This document shows positions 1 through 19,100 of a stretch of 64,000 nucleotides of DNA, piece by piece. The stretch comes from Halocaridina rubra. Lineage: Eukaryota > Arthropoda > Malacostraca > Decapoda > Atyidae. Within the stretch, counting starts at the first letter, position 1. Every line of letters begins with the position of its first letter. The notes below the pieces were generated by a model, which saw only the letters and a list, made by a program, of their open reading frames with translations, ran no database searches and was not told the origin of the DNA. Location: positions 1 through 64,000 of the forward strand of contig JAXCGZ010004139.1 in NCBI GenBank assembly GCA_037179515.1. Reading direction: 5' to 3'. The position numbers and the translations under genes are program-made.

Positions 1-1411
1 TTAATAAGTATACATGCTAAGTCTAAAAGTATACATTCATGCACTTACGTTACAATAAACGAAACTATATGCAAAATAACACTTACATAATGTACGTAGA
101 AATAAACTGTCTTGAAATATATTCAAGACATCCCCCTTTTTTTTCGGGTGGTCCCCTAGGGGCTAATAAAGAAGTGGACTCATAGCTATCATATTTACCC
201 ATCTACTCTGACCGATCAAACTAACCTAACCTAACCTAACCTAACTTAACCAAAAACCCATTTCATCCTACTTTAACCTAGTCTAACTTAATCGACCCGA
301 ACTTAATTAAATCTAACCTAGTTTAACCTAATCAAGCCTCTGCCGTATTACTAGATAAAAAATTGGAGACTCACAGCCACTTAAAAGTTGAACGAAAAAT
401 CTCTAATACCACTTAGATATTAAACTCTTCTACGGGTCCACCAAGACCCGTTCCTCCGTTGAGAGGAATATCAATAACAATAGCTGCGACAGCCAGAGAG
501 GGAGTCAGTCAGGCGCTTACATAGAAGTCAAAAGATAAACATCTCAAGTTCTTATTTTCTCGTACATGGTTTCATGCTCATTTCTTCTCTACCAAATAAA
601 CTAAAAAATTCTTGGAGCTATTATAAATCCAGACCCATTTCATATTACTTTTACCCTTTTACTTCTGGTATAATAACTAAAGGGAAATTAGGTTAGGTTA
701 GGTTAGGTTGGGTTGGGTTAGGTGAGACTCTAGGATTCTAACGTGATTCTACCAAAATAAAAGGCAGGGTTTGAAGTACTCAACCCCACAGTAATGTTGG
801 GGTTGAAGAAACCTCATCATCTATTATATAGATGCACAATAGCAGGAGGGTCTGCCCTCTCTCATTTCTCCTTTTCAATTTCGTTCTTTTCCTCCTGAAT
901 CTTCTCATATCATTCCCCCCTATTAAGGGGTGACACCCTCACTGATCCCCCCCTTTCCTATCCCATCCTATAGATGATGAATTTGGGGGTTTATGGGGAG
1001 GGGTTTAGGACCCTTTCTTAAGAATAGCTAAGAATCCCTGAGGAGGTTAGGTTAGCTCCCATACATTAATCAATATACTTTTCATGAGTCACGAGTAGCC
1101 CCCATTCGAATAGGGGTGGACAAAGACAGGCTGGAGCCGGGGAATAAAGGCTGGTAGCCCATCCTAACACCAAGAGGTGGGTTCGAACCCGTATTAGTTG
1201 CTTCCCAATGCGTCCACAATACCAAAGAGTGACAGCAGCCCCTAATGAAAACTGACAAATAATCAAACAAATAAATTAATTAACAAATAAATAAATAAGT
1301 TTACATATAGCAATACCATTTTATTACAATATTTAACCTTTAAATGGAGTTTATTACTTACAAGAATTTCCTAAACTCAAACCCCATTATTATTATTTTT
1401 CACCTTTTCAG
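1..1411. other. Upstream/intronic sequence of the PPxY gene
   Basis: No coding exon is recognised here. It holds CCTAA runs near 222-245, the reverse-orientation TTAGG-like run near 690-722, and a reverse-oriented tRNA-derived SINE at about 1085-1245. Because the first visible exon of the next gene begins at a splice acceptor, this stretch is probably intron. Confidence 0.5.
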
Positions 1412-6646
<5,235 letters not shown>

Positions 6647-7077
6647 ATATGCCTCCCAAAAATAGTTTCGTATCTAATTTCATAAATATAATATAGTATA
6701 TAATTGATTTCATTGTGTATACGTTCTCTTCACGACTGTTTAGCATAAGTTACAACAGAAATCAAAAGCTATTCTATCACAATGTTACTGCACTCCATAA
6801 GAACTGTTGTAGAATGTAATAAGTTACAATATGAAAAAAAAAATGCAAAGAAGTTTTACAGTCATGAGTAGACATACAATTATGTGTCACTTTCCATGTG
6901 GACCTAATCTAGGATATTCCGGTATTCTTGATTTCATGCTTTCTATTTCGAAGTAAGTAGAGAAATGGTTCACAGCTTAAGTAATCTTACATATCGATAT
7001 CGGAACTCGCTAAGACTGCTTTTATCAGTCTTGAATTGTAATATTAATTATAATAATAATAATAATGATAAATAATG

Positions 7078-7078
<1 letters not shown>

Positions 7079-7148
<70 letters not shown>
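7079..7148. repeat. (CT)n microsatellite
   Basis: About 35 CT units, probably in or just past the 3' UTR of the PPxY gene. Confidence 0.97.
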
Positions 7149-7153
<5 letters not shown>

Positions 7154-8114
7154 TAGTGGATGTTCAATGTAGGCATTCGTAATATTCTTAAAACTTAGTT
7201 TTGTGTTCTATATACAGCGGGAACTATACTAATTATTCCTCCCACTGATATAACAGCAAAAGAGGGCACCAATATATAAGTTTTCTGAATGTATATGGCC
7301 AAATGTCAAATTTGATTAGCATTGTAAAGCAAAAATGTTATTTATTCAAATTGTTGTTATGTGATCTATATATCTCTATTTTTTTTTTTTTTTTGCAATC
7401 TTTGACAATCGTTTGTGACGAGGATGAATGTATATGACATTTATCTGGCCATAAAAAAAACTATTTTTTTCCTTCTAGTCTTGTTTATTCCTCGTACACA
7501 AGGTATATTAAGTGGAACGTACCAATTTGCAACAAATTTTGTGCATCACGTTGTCTAACTTAAGAATTTCCAAAGATAGGCGATATTGAAATTGCAAAAT
7601 GGACCCCTCGCGGATAAGAAATAGATTTTATATGAAAAGTCAGTATGGACTTACCTGTACCTACCTGTAATTTACAGTGGACCCTTTAAACAGATAAAAT
7701 TAAAGAATCCCAAATGAAAATACATTACTTAGTGTTAAATCAGGTCACGAATGTTATATCAGGTCACTTAAAAGAAAATTAAAATAAAGCTTAAGATGAG
7801 GACAGTCAGTTGTATACCTAAACCTACATGTGATACACCTTGAACCCTAACAGATTAAACCAAGATATCCCAGTTGAAAAGATATTACTGCTACTTAAAA
7901 TGCATTCTTAAAAGTGAAAGTTAAAAGTGAGGATAAGGTTTGGTTGCATAAACACAGCAAGTGGTAATACAAATTAAAATAATGTACTTTGTTCCGTTTT
8001 ATATGACTCATTATGTTGTTTATTATAGAGTGAAATGACGTGTTTATATATATCCCTAAATGTTGCTTGTTTAACACTTAACTTATATATGAAAATTCAG
8101 AGGTTTATATGAAG

Positions 8115-8545
8115 GCATAGGATATGCCCTACTTCAAGAATTTCAATAGCCACCAAGACATTCTCCAAATGGAGGGACATCACTTGGAAGAAGTTCTTCT
8201 CTTCCAACTGCTCGAATACGTCCCACTTCAAGGCTTATGACCATTATTAAAAAGCTTTACCAGTTAAGTAACATTTCATGGAAGAAGTTCCTCTCTTTCA
8301 ACAGCCCAGATACGCCCCACTTCAAAACGTTCCCCCAATTATGGGACAGCTCTTGGAAGACGTTCGATTCTTCCATCAGCCCAAATGTGCCCTACTTCAA
8401 GGCGTTTTCCCAGTTAAGGGATAGTTCTTGGAGGAAGTCCCTCTCTTCCAACGGCTCAAATGTGCCCTACTTTAAGACGTTCTCCCAGTTAAGACACAAT
8501 TCTTATAAGAAGTTCCTCTTTTCCAACAGTTTAAGTGGGTGGCGA
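8115..8545 (+). repeat. 75-bp tandem repeat with 25-codon open frame
   Basis: About five diverged units containing 'CCCTACTTCAAGACGTT', 'CCAGTTAAGGGACAG' and 'TCTTGGAAGAAGTTCCTC'. Because 75 is a multiple of three, an open frame (8237-8611) gives a 25-residue periodic peptide (YFKxFSQLxDSSW..). No protein family is recognised and no splice or start context supports a gene, so it is annotated as a minisatellite. Confidence 0.75.
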
Positions 8546-9676
8546 TGTTATTTGGTGGACATAAAATTCTTGAAAGAGGGATTTGTCAGTCCTATTCAAT
8601 CACTAGAATAAGTGGATATTCATGAACTCACTGATGGCCTTATATGATAAATAAACTCATTATACGTAGTTGTTTTTATGAGTGAGATGTTACATCCCGC
8701 ATTTAACAATCAAAATGACAATGTGTACATTATCATTCACACCATATTTAATGCTCCACTTTCAGTAATTCTATATAATCTTCTATGTTATTTTGTATTA
8801 CAGAGACGTTTTACCTGTTCAGGTGAAATAAAGGAATTTATTAATGATGTATGTTATAAATACTGTGTCTAATTAACCTAAGTTAGATGCTATTATCAAC
8901 AAGCTCGCTATTCAAACTAGTTTACCATCCATCCTTACCAAGTTCAAGCTGAACAATATTGAAGAACTCACTTTTAGCAAAAATAATTGAATCTTTTAAG
9001 AATGAGTAATCCTCTAACCCCCTGTAACGTTAAAAGATCCGTAATTTGTTAGATTAGGTTAGGCTAGGTTAGATAAAGTTGGGCAACCCGCCTTGTAATT
9101 ATGAATTACCCTAGAGCACCCTGGAGTTACTATTTCTTAAAAGATCCGAATAATTTGAGAATAGAAACCAGACTAATAATGAAATTAAAGTTCTCACTAC
9201 GTTAACCTATAATTCTGTCTTGTAAGACAACTCTACTGTTAAATTTCCTTAACAAAACTGTGTAATACTCAGTGAAAAAAATATTTTGTAACAATATGAT
9301 GGATATTAACCTGCTATGCTGCCCTGCACGACCATTTCACCATTAATTTTCTCATTTAAAGCTGTGAAAAAAAATCTGTGAAAACCTTGTCTCTATGACA
9401 GACAAAGAAACGGAAAAATGGTATCGAATTGACATGATAAAAATAGCACATTGGATCACGTTCCCTCGCGGGTGGGTCGCAAAAGAAAGACGTCCAATTG
9501 ACATGGGTGTAAACAAATTTCCGTAAACATGTTACAGTGGTGATTGATTTGATGTAACCGGCTTTTTATGATGAAATAATCTTACTACTACTACCAATTA
9601 TAATACTGATAATGGTGATGACTGTAATAATAATAAGCTATATTACTGAATTTTTATATATGTAGAGCAAAAGAAA

Positions 9677-9878
<202 letters not shown>

Positions 9879-10712
9879 GCCATATAAACACATTTGTCAT
9901 ATATTAAAACATGAAACATAGTCAGTCTGTTAACAACTTAACTTCTTACTAAGAATCATCAATTCTTTCTTAAAAGCTCTTGCTAAGCGACTTGTTAACC
10001 TTGAAATGCTAACTCCACCCTACCTAAAATTAGCTAAGTTTGCTAATTTGACCCTATTAATTAGTAATAAAACACTCTGAATGAAGGTCGCATTTGGCTG
10101 TAATAACCTGTATCGATTAATGTCAATTACGCAGTTCATTGCTTGGGTGGGTACTCTCCAGTTGAGGAGTTGAGTGTCCTCTTTTTTTTTTTTTTTTTCC
10201 TTAGTATTTTTTTATCTGTGTTCTTTTTTCTTTTTTCCTTCTGGGTGGGAGACAACAATACCCTACCCATGTTCCACTACAAGTCATTCGGTAACAGTGC
10301 CTCTCAAGTCTACAGAAGTGACCTAAAAAGGAACTAATTTGGTAAGAGTGTCATTCAAGACTACATATATGACTTTTAAAAAGGCACCATTCCATTTCAT
10401 AATGAGAGAAAAATATGGCAAGAGGGCCACTCAAGTCTACAAATATGACTTATGTATAAAATTGGAACACTCCCCTTCACAAACAAGGAAATGATTTGAT
10501 AACAGTGCCAGCTAAGTCTACAAATATGACCTAAGAGAATCTCAGCATGAGCTAGCGAACCTGGCCCCTCCGTCAATAGCTCTCAAATATTTAGAGTGCC
10601 ACTCATTGATTATTGCACACTAGCACTAAACCCACTGGAACAAAGTATTCTGTAAACCTCTCCTGCGGCACGTACACGCACCACTTGTACATGAAAAAGA
10701 ACTTTGCCAAAG

Positions 10713-10713
10713 G

Positions 10714-10782
<69 letters not shown>
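10713..10782. repeat. (ATT)n microsatellite
   Basis: Uninterrupted ATT run. A second TTA run lies at 10895-10938. Confidence 0.97.
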
Positions 10783-10894
10783 AAAATCAAAAGCATGTTG
10801 TAAATAATGAAGGAATATAAAAACATGAATAAAAATCTTGATGTTTTTATACCTTTCATAATACTACTACTACTTCTACTATAACTACTACTGC

Positions 10895-10940
<46 letters not shown>

Positions 10941-10999
10941 TTCACTTGGTGACATAAAAAAAATCTTCTCCTTTGAAGTCCCAGAGGATTAAAGTTTAA

Positions 11000-11300
11000 A
11001 GGTTTCTCATGAAAGGCAGAGGCAAGGAATTGTGATAGCTCTAAAGCCCAACTATATACCTACCATATAGCCGGGACCCAAGCCCCCTCTCCAGGCATTT
11101 GGACCCAGTGACCTCCAGGTAATGGCTGAATAATTAGGTAACGTGTAGGAATTCACCGAACCCCCCTATTATTAGCTCAATGAAATTGGTAACGACATGA
11201 GACAGTGAAAACTAATCCAACCACAGGCAAGGATCGAACCTGGGGCTAATATCTTACCAGCCTCAGATGTTACCACTGTGCCACAATGTAGATTAAAAGG
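11000..11300 (-). mobile_element. tRNA-derived SINE (SINE-B)
   Basis: On the - strand the head reads TGGCACAGTGGTAACATC (A box) and GGTTCGATCC (B box). The body ends with ATATGGTAGGTATAT, and the tail includes TTAAACTTTAATCCTC. The same element lies in + orientation at 25725-26000, with the body part partly repeated to 26175. Confidence 0.65.
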
Positions 11301-13728
11301 ATCTCTCTGGTAGTTTGGAAAGAATTTCCCTTGAAAGGGGGTGGACGAGTCAAAGCACACATTCACCAGAAGCTAATATACTTTCATCACTCTTCTTGGC
11401 TCCTTGGGGATAAATGATTGTCACAATTCCCTCAACCACTTTGCTTAGGTCATCAACAGGAAAAGTGGGCAAGGATTTTCTGCTGTGAAGCTCAACTGCC
11501 ACAGATACTTTACCCCTTTTGCTTCATCTCATGGGAACCCCTCACTCATTTCTGTCCCTGTTTACCACATTAGCAGGTGCGAGAAATCCATTTGGCCCAC
11601 GTTACTTATACATGCTCTTTTTCTACTCATTCTTATCTCTTAACAGTCTCTCTTCCTTGTTCCCCTGACATACCATGTGCATCCACTCCTCTTTTCCAGA
11701 GTAAATACTTAATCATCATATATATATTAAAAGCCTAACACATGACCAATTTAACAAATTAAAAATTTATCTAATTAACATAATCAAAATATTAACGTAC
11801 TATTCAAAGTTCGCTACATAAAAAAAAAGAAATATCTATTGACATTTGTACTGATAAAATCTCTTCATTCAGGCCTGTACATTGCGAAGTCATTATTTGA
11901 CGGCAATGGAAATATCCATACATATTTTCGTATCTGGAATCTAGAAAGCAAGAGAAATCAAAAGTAAATATATTTTTTGGACAATGCAGAAGATAACAGT
12001 TATTAATTTATTAAGTTGTTTTTACGGAGAGTACATGCACTTAGTCAGTTCAATAAAATTTTTCACAATACTCATTAACAACAGGGTACAAGTCTTACAA
12101 AGAATACATGCTTACATGTTCAGTGTCCTCAATCCCCCTTGTAAGGGATGCTAAGTCAAAGCACACATATTAACTATAAACTAATATACCTTGATCACTC
12201 CTCTTAGCTTCTTGGGGATAAAAGGTTGCCACAATCCCCCTATCCAACCTGTTTGGGTCATCCACAGGCAAATGGGGAAAGTTTCTCATTAGGCCAACAG
12301 TTGTAACTGCTTTATCCCCAACTGCTTCATCTCACTGCAAATTATTCCCATTAACAATACGGTGGCAATATAATGCCATTTCTTTTGCATTTTATGCCAC
12401 TATTAATCCCCATTACAGGGGTGGATGAAGGCAGACTGGAGCCGAAGAATTAGGGCTGGACGCCCATCCTAACATCCTGTTACTGGGTTGAATATTTTAT
12501 ACATTATGCAACCGCAGTCCCTCTTCTTTTATATAAAAAAGTAATTTTGCGACAGTAGTGATGTAGTTAATCTGACAGTTTATTTTCTACTACGACTATT
12601 ACTACTACTGCTGCTGCTACTACTACCACTATTACTACTACTAATAGTAATAAAAATAATAAAACAAGCATGCACTATATTTCTTTATTGAGCAATAATA
12701 CACGATATCAATACAGAGAGCTTACATTAGAAAATATAAAAACTAAATTTATAAGACCAAACATTTCTCGAGTCTTTAATCCTATTTAATGACTAAATAA
12801 ATGTTCCTGATTTTATGGCTAGAAAAATCCTCAGTTACTGACCATGACTTTAGTATTAGTAACTGGATTGGACTGTAACTATATACGTGAATAGAAGTCA
12901 TATCACAAGTTATCTTTATATAAAATAATCAATCCCAAAATGATAAGCAGAAAGAATTCTGCCCTTGTATTTTCAAAACGTCGTAAGAGGCACCTAAATA
13001 GGATATACCTTGTGATTTCTACATAGAGTCAAAACTGTAAGACTGGCTTAGTAGAGATAAGGACAAGAGAGCTTTATATTCCTCATACTCCATGATTTTT
13101 TTGTTTTTTTTGCATCAATACTGGCACAGAGCATGAGGATGTACTAAGTATACTGGGTATGACTTCTTTAGTTCCTATACCACAGTTCTTAAGCTAACAT
13201 AACCTCACCATTCATGTGGCTTGGTGGGAAATGGCACTGAATTTAAACACAGCCCTAATGCGAATACCGTATAAAAATGCAGTGCATTTGTGTCACTTGA
13301 CCCAGTTTAAACTGGGTTGGGCACAGTGATGTTGTGCTGGGGGATTAAGGCAAGATGACATTCCTAGTACCCCAAGGTGGGACAGAACCTGAATTAGTTG
13401 TATCCTGACTCGTACATTTTACCACCGAGCTACTGTGGCCCCTAAAAGATACAGTATTGCATTAGCAATTAGATATTCAAGCAATTTGCAAATAACTCTC
13501 CAAATTCTGGTATACAAAGTAAAATTAAATAAATATTTCTCCTATAACGTGTATGAGTTAAATCTCAGCCTCATATGAAAGCCTATCTCAAGAATAAAAG
13601 TTATCATAAGCTTACAGAACTATTAAAATACAGAATAACTTAATTTCTACTTTTGATTATTGCATAAGGTACACGGTCCTGTATTTCTTCAATCCTTGGT
13701 CATGTGATATAACTTTAGTATAGATTTA

Positions 13729-14055
13729 CAGTTGTCCCTCATCTTTCACTGGTAACTGGTTCCATCACTGCTTGTGTAACTCAAAAATCGCCTGTAGTCA
13801 AATCCTTCATATAAATTTGCCTGTACTTAGCATAGAGCCTATTCCCAACCTCTTGTATACTTTGAATTATGCCTAGATTACTTTACAGTACTTAAATTTT
13901 AGATTATACAAATTACAACTATGATAATACAGTACTGTAGTTGCTACAATGTACTCTTTGGGGAAAAGCTTTAAGAAATTTTTTTCTTTTTAAAGTTTCC
14001 TATTGTGTTTATTCACACTGCACTATTTAAAACTGCATAAGATGAAGGACAACTG
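13729..14055. mobile_element. MITE with pogo/Tigger-like TIRs
   Basis: Left end CAGTTGTCCCTCATCTT and right end AAGATGAAGGACAACTG are inverted copies. The left flank is TA, the right flank TG. About 327 bp, non-coding. CAG-start TIRs with a TA target fit pogo/Tigger-type elements. Confidence 0.6.
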
Positions 14056-15599
14056 TGCTTCATGAAAGCCTACTAAATCTTTAATAATGATACAATGTTA
14101 TATAAAAGGTTCCTCATTACAACACATGCTCACTAATTAACATATTATTGCTCTTATACGTACCATTCAAATAATCTAACCTAATCTAACCGAGGTTAGG
14201 TTAGTTTACAAGTGAGGTAACACAAGGGTACTAATAAATGTATATATTTCTTAACAGCATATAAGAGTATAATATTGCTACAGTTCTCCTGAATGCACAT
14301 TGCTTGACATAATACATAAAATGCCATAAATTTCCCCCCAAAATATAAAACTATGAAACCTTTCATGCTTATAATGGATTAAATGTAAAATACTGTACAA
14401 GAATTTAAATGTTACAATTGTCAAATGTATACTTAAATAAATATCTTCTGTATTATGCTACTGAGCTACTATCACATGATCAATCTAGTTCAGCTAAAAA
14501 AATTGAGTACAGTACTTGAGAAAATGACTTGCCAGGAATTTTTACCCTCAATTCACAGACCAAATTAAAAACTAGCAAAGGAAATAAAATCTTTTGAATA
14601 ACATTCAAGGAAAACTGCTTGAATTATACAGACTGTCGATTTCAGACACCAAAATATGTGAAGACAGATAACAGACACCATTATTCACAATTTTAATTAA
14701 TAGCCTGTAATAAAGAATCAACATCTGAAACTGGTTTAAAGTAATGGAAAAATAAGTGCCATTTTTAATATTTTAGTCTATATTAAGATAGTGAGGTTTA
14801 TCTATATATATAGCAACAGTTTCGCAGAACTTCATGCAAAGAATGACAATTAATGATACAGAAAGAAGTTTTTAACTTATAACCAGAAGAGTTCAACTGT
14901 GGATGAGAAAATTATTGGCTTCTACAACTTACAATGTTAATCAAGTTAGTCATTTACAACTGTATATAATGAAGGAAAAGTAAGGTATATTTCCAATAAA
15001 TATCGCTAGAATAAAGGCTAATACCATGTGAAAGTCAACTCATGCGCTAATAGGTAGTGTAACTTCTTTTAACAGTGTATGCGAATGGTCATACACAGTA
15101 ATATTAAGGTGACGAATAACTTTATAGTAGAAGTAGTAGAATTCATACTTTAGGAGAGGCAACTTAAAATACCATGATTAAAAGTTTACTTAACTTATTA
15201 ATTGAGACTGAATTAAGCAATCTAACACTGACTCGAGTATACGAAAATCAGATGCAAAATCAACTCTAGGCAACAAAATTCTAATCATATATCACCAACT
15301 TAAATCACAGAGAAGTATCCTTATGAATTAAAAATCGTATTGACTACAATGCTTTGGATTTGATTGAGTTCTGGAGAGAGTCAAAGGTATAAATTTCTTT
15401 AGAACAGCATCGAATCTGGACTTAAAGAGCCTTGGATATAAGGAACAAATGGATTACTGCCATTACAGACAATCCTCTGAATAATCATAGGCCATCCAGG
15501 GGTGTCTGAAAATAATCCCTCGAGGAAAGAATCAACTAAGAAAATTCCCCTAGGGTAAGTTACATCAGGTTAGGTTAATTCAAGTTAAGTTAGGTTAGG

Positions 15600-16068
15600 C
15601 TTAGTTTTTGGGGATTTAATTTTTCGAGGGCTTACTTCCACAGGGGATTTTATCTTTCTAGGGCTTCCTTCCTAAGGGGATTTTTTCTTTTGGGGGATTT
15701 TCTCTTTCGGGGGTTAATTCCTTGGGGGATCTTATTCTTTCAGGGGATTAATTCCTAATGGGATTTTATTCTTTCGGGGGATTTTCTCTTTTTGGGGATT
15801 CTCTCCTTGAGGCATATTCTTCTTTCAAAGGATTCTTTCCTTAGGGTATTTTTTGTTTTGAAGGATTCTTTCCTCGGGGGATTTTTGGGGGGGATTCTTT
15901 CCTCAGGGCATTTTTCTTTTAGAGAATTCTTTCCTCTAGACATTTTTGTTTTGGAGGTTTCTTCCCTTAGGGGATTCTTACTTTTGGAGGATTCTTTCCT
16001 AGGAAATTTTTTCTTTCTGGGAATTCTTTCCTAAGGGGATTTTTTTGGGGGGGGATTCTCTTTCCCTA
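15600..16068. repeat. ~32-bp minisatellite abutting the ceramidase stop codon
   Basis: About 14 diverged units of the type GGATTCTTTCCTNAGGG plus a T-rich stretch (+ strand). The array ends about 7 bp before the stop codon of the - strand ceramidase gene, so it forms the start of that gene's 3' UTR. Open frames here are repeat artefacts. Confidence 0.8.
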
Positions 16069-16074
16069 GAAGCC

Positions 16075-16161
16075 CTACCAGGGCCAACACGGATCGGCAC
16101 AGCTCCGAAGCCACGCTCCAAGGCCATTACGAACGTCCATCAAGCTTGTGTATGTCGTGAG
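16075..16161 (-). CDS. ASAH1: Acid ceramidase exon 10 (terminal)
   Basis: 87 nt after acceptor [18 protein letters not shown] followed by CADPCWPW and TAG (16075-16077). Too short for simple ORF calling but an unmistakable family C-terminus; phase 0 with exon 9. Confidence 0.93.
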   Translation of the reverse strand, partial: LTTYTSLMDVRNGLGAWLRSCADPCWPW

Positions 16162-19100
16162 CTGCAAAGATAAGGAACCAATTCAGAGTTCTGAGTTAAA
16201 TCAAAGTTGGAATAGCCAGATCTTTTAAAGAAAAGCAACTCCAGGGGGGTCTGATGTTATTTAACTTACAAGGCAAGTAACCTAGGCTAGCCTAACCTAA
16301 CTATTTACCAAGTTATTTAACCTTCCATGGCATCTAACTTACAAGGCAAATAACCTAGCCTAGCCTAACCTAACCTAGTCTTAACCTGACTATTTACCAA
16401 CCTTACATGGGGCTCTGGGGGTTACTAATCTTTCGTTGATCAGAATAACCTCCATAAGGACTTGAACTCATCTCAGGTCCATATTAAGCAAACTGCAAAA
16501 ATATTACACATTTGAAGATATTACTTAATCACGAATTGAAAATTAAGTCTATGTAAATATGGTGTGTAAGTAAATACTGTATTATCTTTTAGTATATATG
16601 CTTTCACATGTTACCCTGAGCCAATATTACTTACAACATAATTATTATATACATACTATGCATATCTAAAGAGAAGACAATTACAATATTGGAAAACATG
16701 ATATTATATAAGAAGAGTAATATTAGTTAGTCAATATCAAACATCTGCTTTCCACTGAAAGCATTTTCAAAATGGTGCAGATTCTTCCGAAGAGAGATTC
16801 CTATCTTGGTACTCCTTTAAACATATCTACTTTACTGAGTGTTTTTCATTATTCTATGTATGAAGCATACATGCATTTCTAAGTTTATATTATATGTTTA
16901 AAAGAGCAAATATTTAAAAAACTTGCATCATTACTGCCTTACATATCTACTGAGGTTTATAGGTTTAGCTTTTAAGTACACCCAGTTCTTGGAATAACGC
17001 GAAGATAGGTTCTCAGTAGTGACGCGTAATGCGAAAATCGCGAAATGTAACGAGTCATTTTCCATAAGAAACAATGATAATGGGCATAGATACGTTTCAC
17101 TTGAACAACTGTATCAGATGAGCTCACCACAACACTTCATTCACTCTCCAACACTTGCTTCCATCCATAGTGACGAAGTTATCGTACAGAAATGCTGATT
17201 ATCTAAGTCAAATTGATGTAAAAAGCAACAAAACAAAAGGATATCAAAACATCGTCATTTATGACATTATTTTACTATGAATACTAACATAAAAGGGCAA
17301 TTTATGCTGTTTATAGTTTAGATAGAGCCCTTTCCTTGTAAACCTGGCACCAACACTTGCTTCCATCCCTAGTGATGAGGTCATTGTACAGAAACGCTGA
17401 TTATCTAAGTCAGATTGATGTAAAATGCAAAACAACGAAAGGATATCAAAACATCGTCATTTATGACATTATTTTGCTATGAATACTTACATAAAAGGGC
17501 AATTTTTTGCTGTTTAGTTTAGATATAGCCCTTTCCTTTTAAATCTGGCACTAGCACACGTTAAAGTTGCCAGAAATGGCAACAACTCATACACTCTTCC
17601 AACACTTGCTTCCATCCCTAGTAATGAAGTTATCGTTCAGAAACACTGATTATCTAAGTCAACTGGATGTAATATGCAACACAACGAAAGGATATAAAAA
17701 CATCATCATTTATGACATTACATTACTATGAATACTTACATAAAAGGGCAATTTTTTGCTGTTTATAGTTTAGATAGAGCCCTTTCCTCTTACACTTGGC
17801 ACCAGCACACGTTAAAGTTGCCAGAAAATCGTCCTTTTCACCCCCTCCCAACCCAGGGTGTCCCCTTAATTCCCATGTAAACATATGCACATGGTAGCAT
17901 GGTGGGAAAGTGCCTCCGAGGCAGTTGCTTATTTACTAAAATGAAAACTTTTTGTGTGGCGTTATTCGTGTATTTCGCATTTTTTACTATTATTTTTTGG
18001 GGGGGTTATTCCAATTTCGCGTATTTTAAACACGCGTAAAAAACGAGCTGAGTGTATGTTAAAAGAGCAAATAATTAAAAACTTGTGTAATTACAGGGTT
18101 ACATATCTACTGAGGTTTATAGGTTTAGATTATGTGTTGAAAAAGAACTACAACTAATAAAAAAAATAATACTTTATCATGTTCAGAACTACGGAAAGTT
18201 GCCCATACTCTAATTACAGTAACAAAAATGGCCAACATTATACTGTAAACTACCAAATACACCATCTAATACCATATCCTAAACAATGATCTCTAATCTT
18301 AGTACAAAAGCTGTAACCCCTTTTACAAGGGGGTTGGCCAAGTTGAAGCAAAAAACTTGATTAAGAGGAGTGATCAAGGTACGTTTGGCTTCTGGTGAAT
18401 GTGTGAGCTTTGATTCGGTAATCCCCCTTATGAGGGAGATTGCGGTCTCTGCATATACATATATGTATATACCTTCTTCACTACTGGCATGGTTGACAGA
18501 ACTTTGTATAATGTTTTTCTGATACATAATATGTGTCGATTAATCCTGTGCTGGCTGAATAAATTGTATATGAACTGTAATGATGTATACCTTGACTAAT
18601 TAAGGACTTGTTTGGTTGACAAAAACTGAATATGAGCTCTAACAATGAGTAAATTACCTGGTTAAGGACTGGTTTGGTTGACAAAAGCATTATTTATGTT
18701 AAGGGAAGGTTTGGTTGACAAAACACTGAAGATGACCCCATAGGGATGTGTATATTACCTTGCTCAGAACTAGTTTGCTTGACAAAACACTGAATATGAG
18801 CCCTAGTGATGCACAACTTACCTTGTTGTAACCCATAATGATGTGTAATTACCTTGTTAAGGACTGGTTTGGTTGACAAAACACTGAATATGAACTCTAA
18901 TGATGTATAAATTACCTTGTTAAGGACTGGTTTGGTTGCCAAAACACTGAATATGAGCCCTAACAATGCATAACTTACCAAGTTGTGACCCATAATGATA
19001 TGTAAATTACCTTGTTAAGAACTGGTTTGGTTAACAAAACAATGAATATGAGCTCTAATGATGCGTAAATTACCTTGTTAAGGGCTGGTTTGGTTGACAA

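Noticed and set aside
222..330. Telomere end at the window start
   Set aside because: CCTAA repeats are short, degenerate and recur through the window inside a dispersed element, with unique genes on both sides.
18694..18993. 99-aa frame repeating [10 protein letters not shown] as an extra ceramidase exon
   Set aside because: The units lack acceptors and decay with distance; they are copies of the exon 9 end, so annotated as a repeat.
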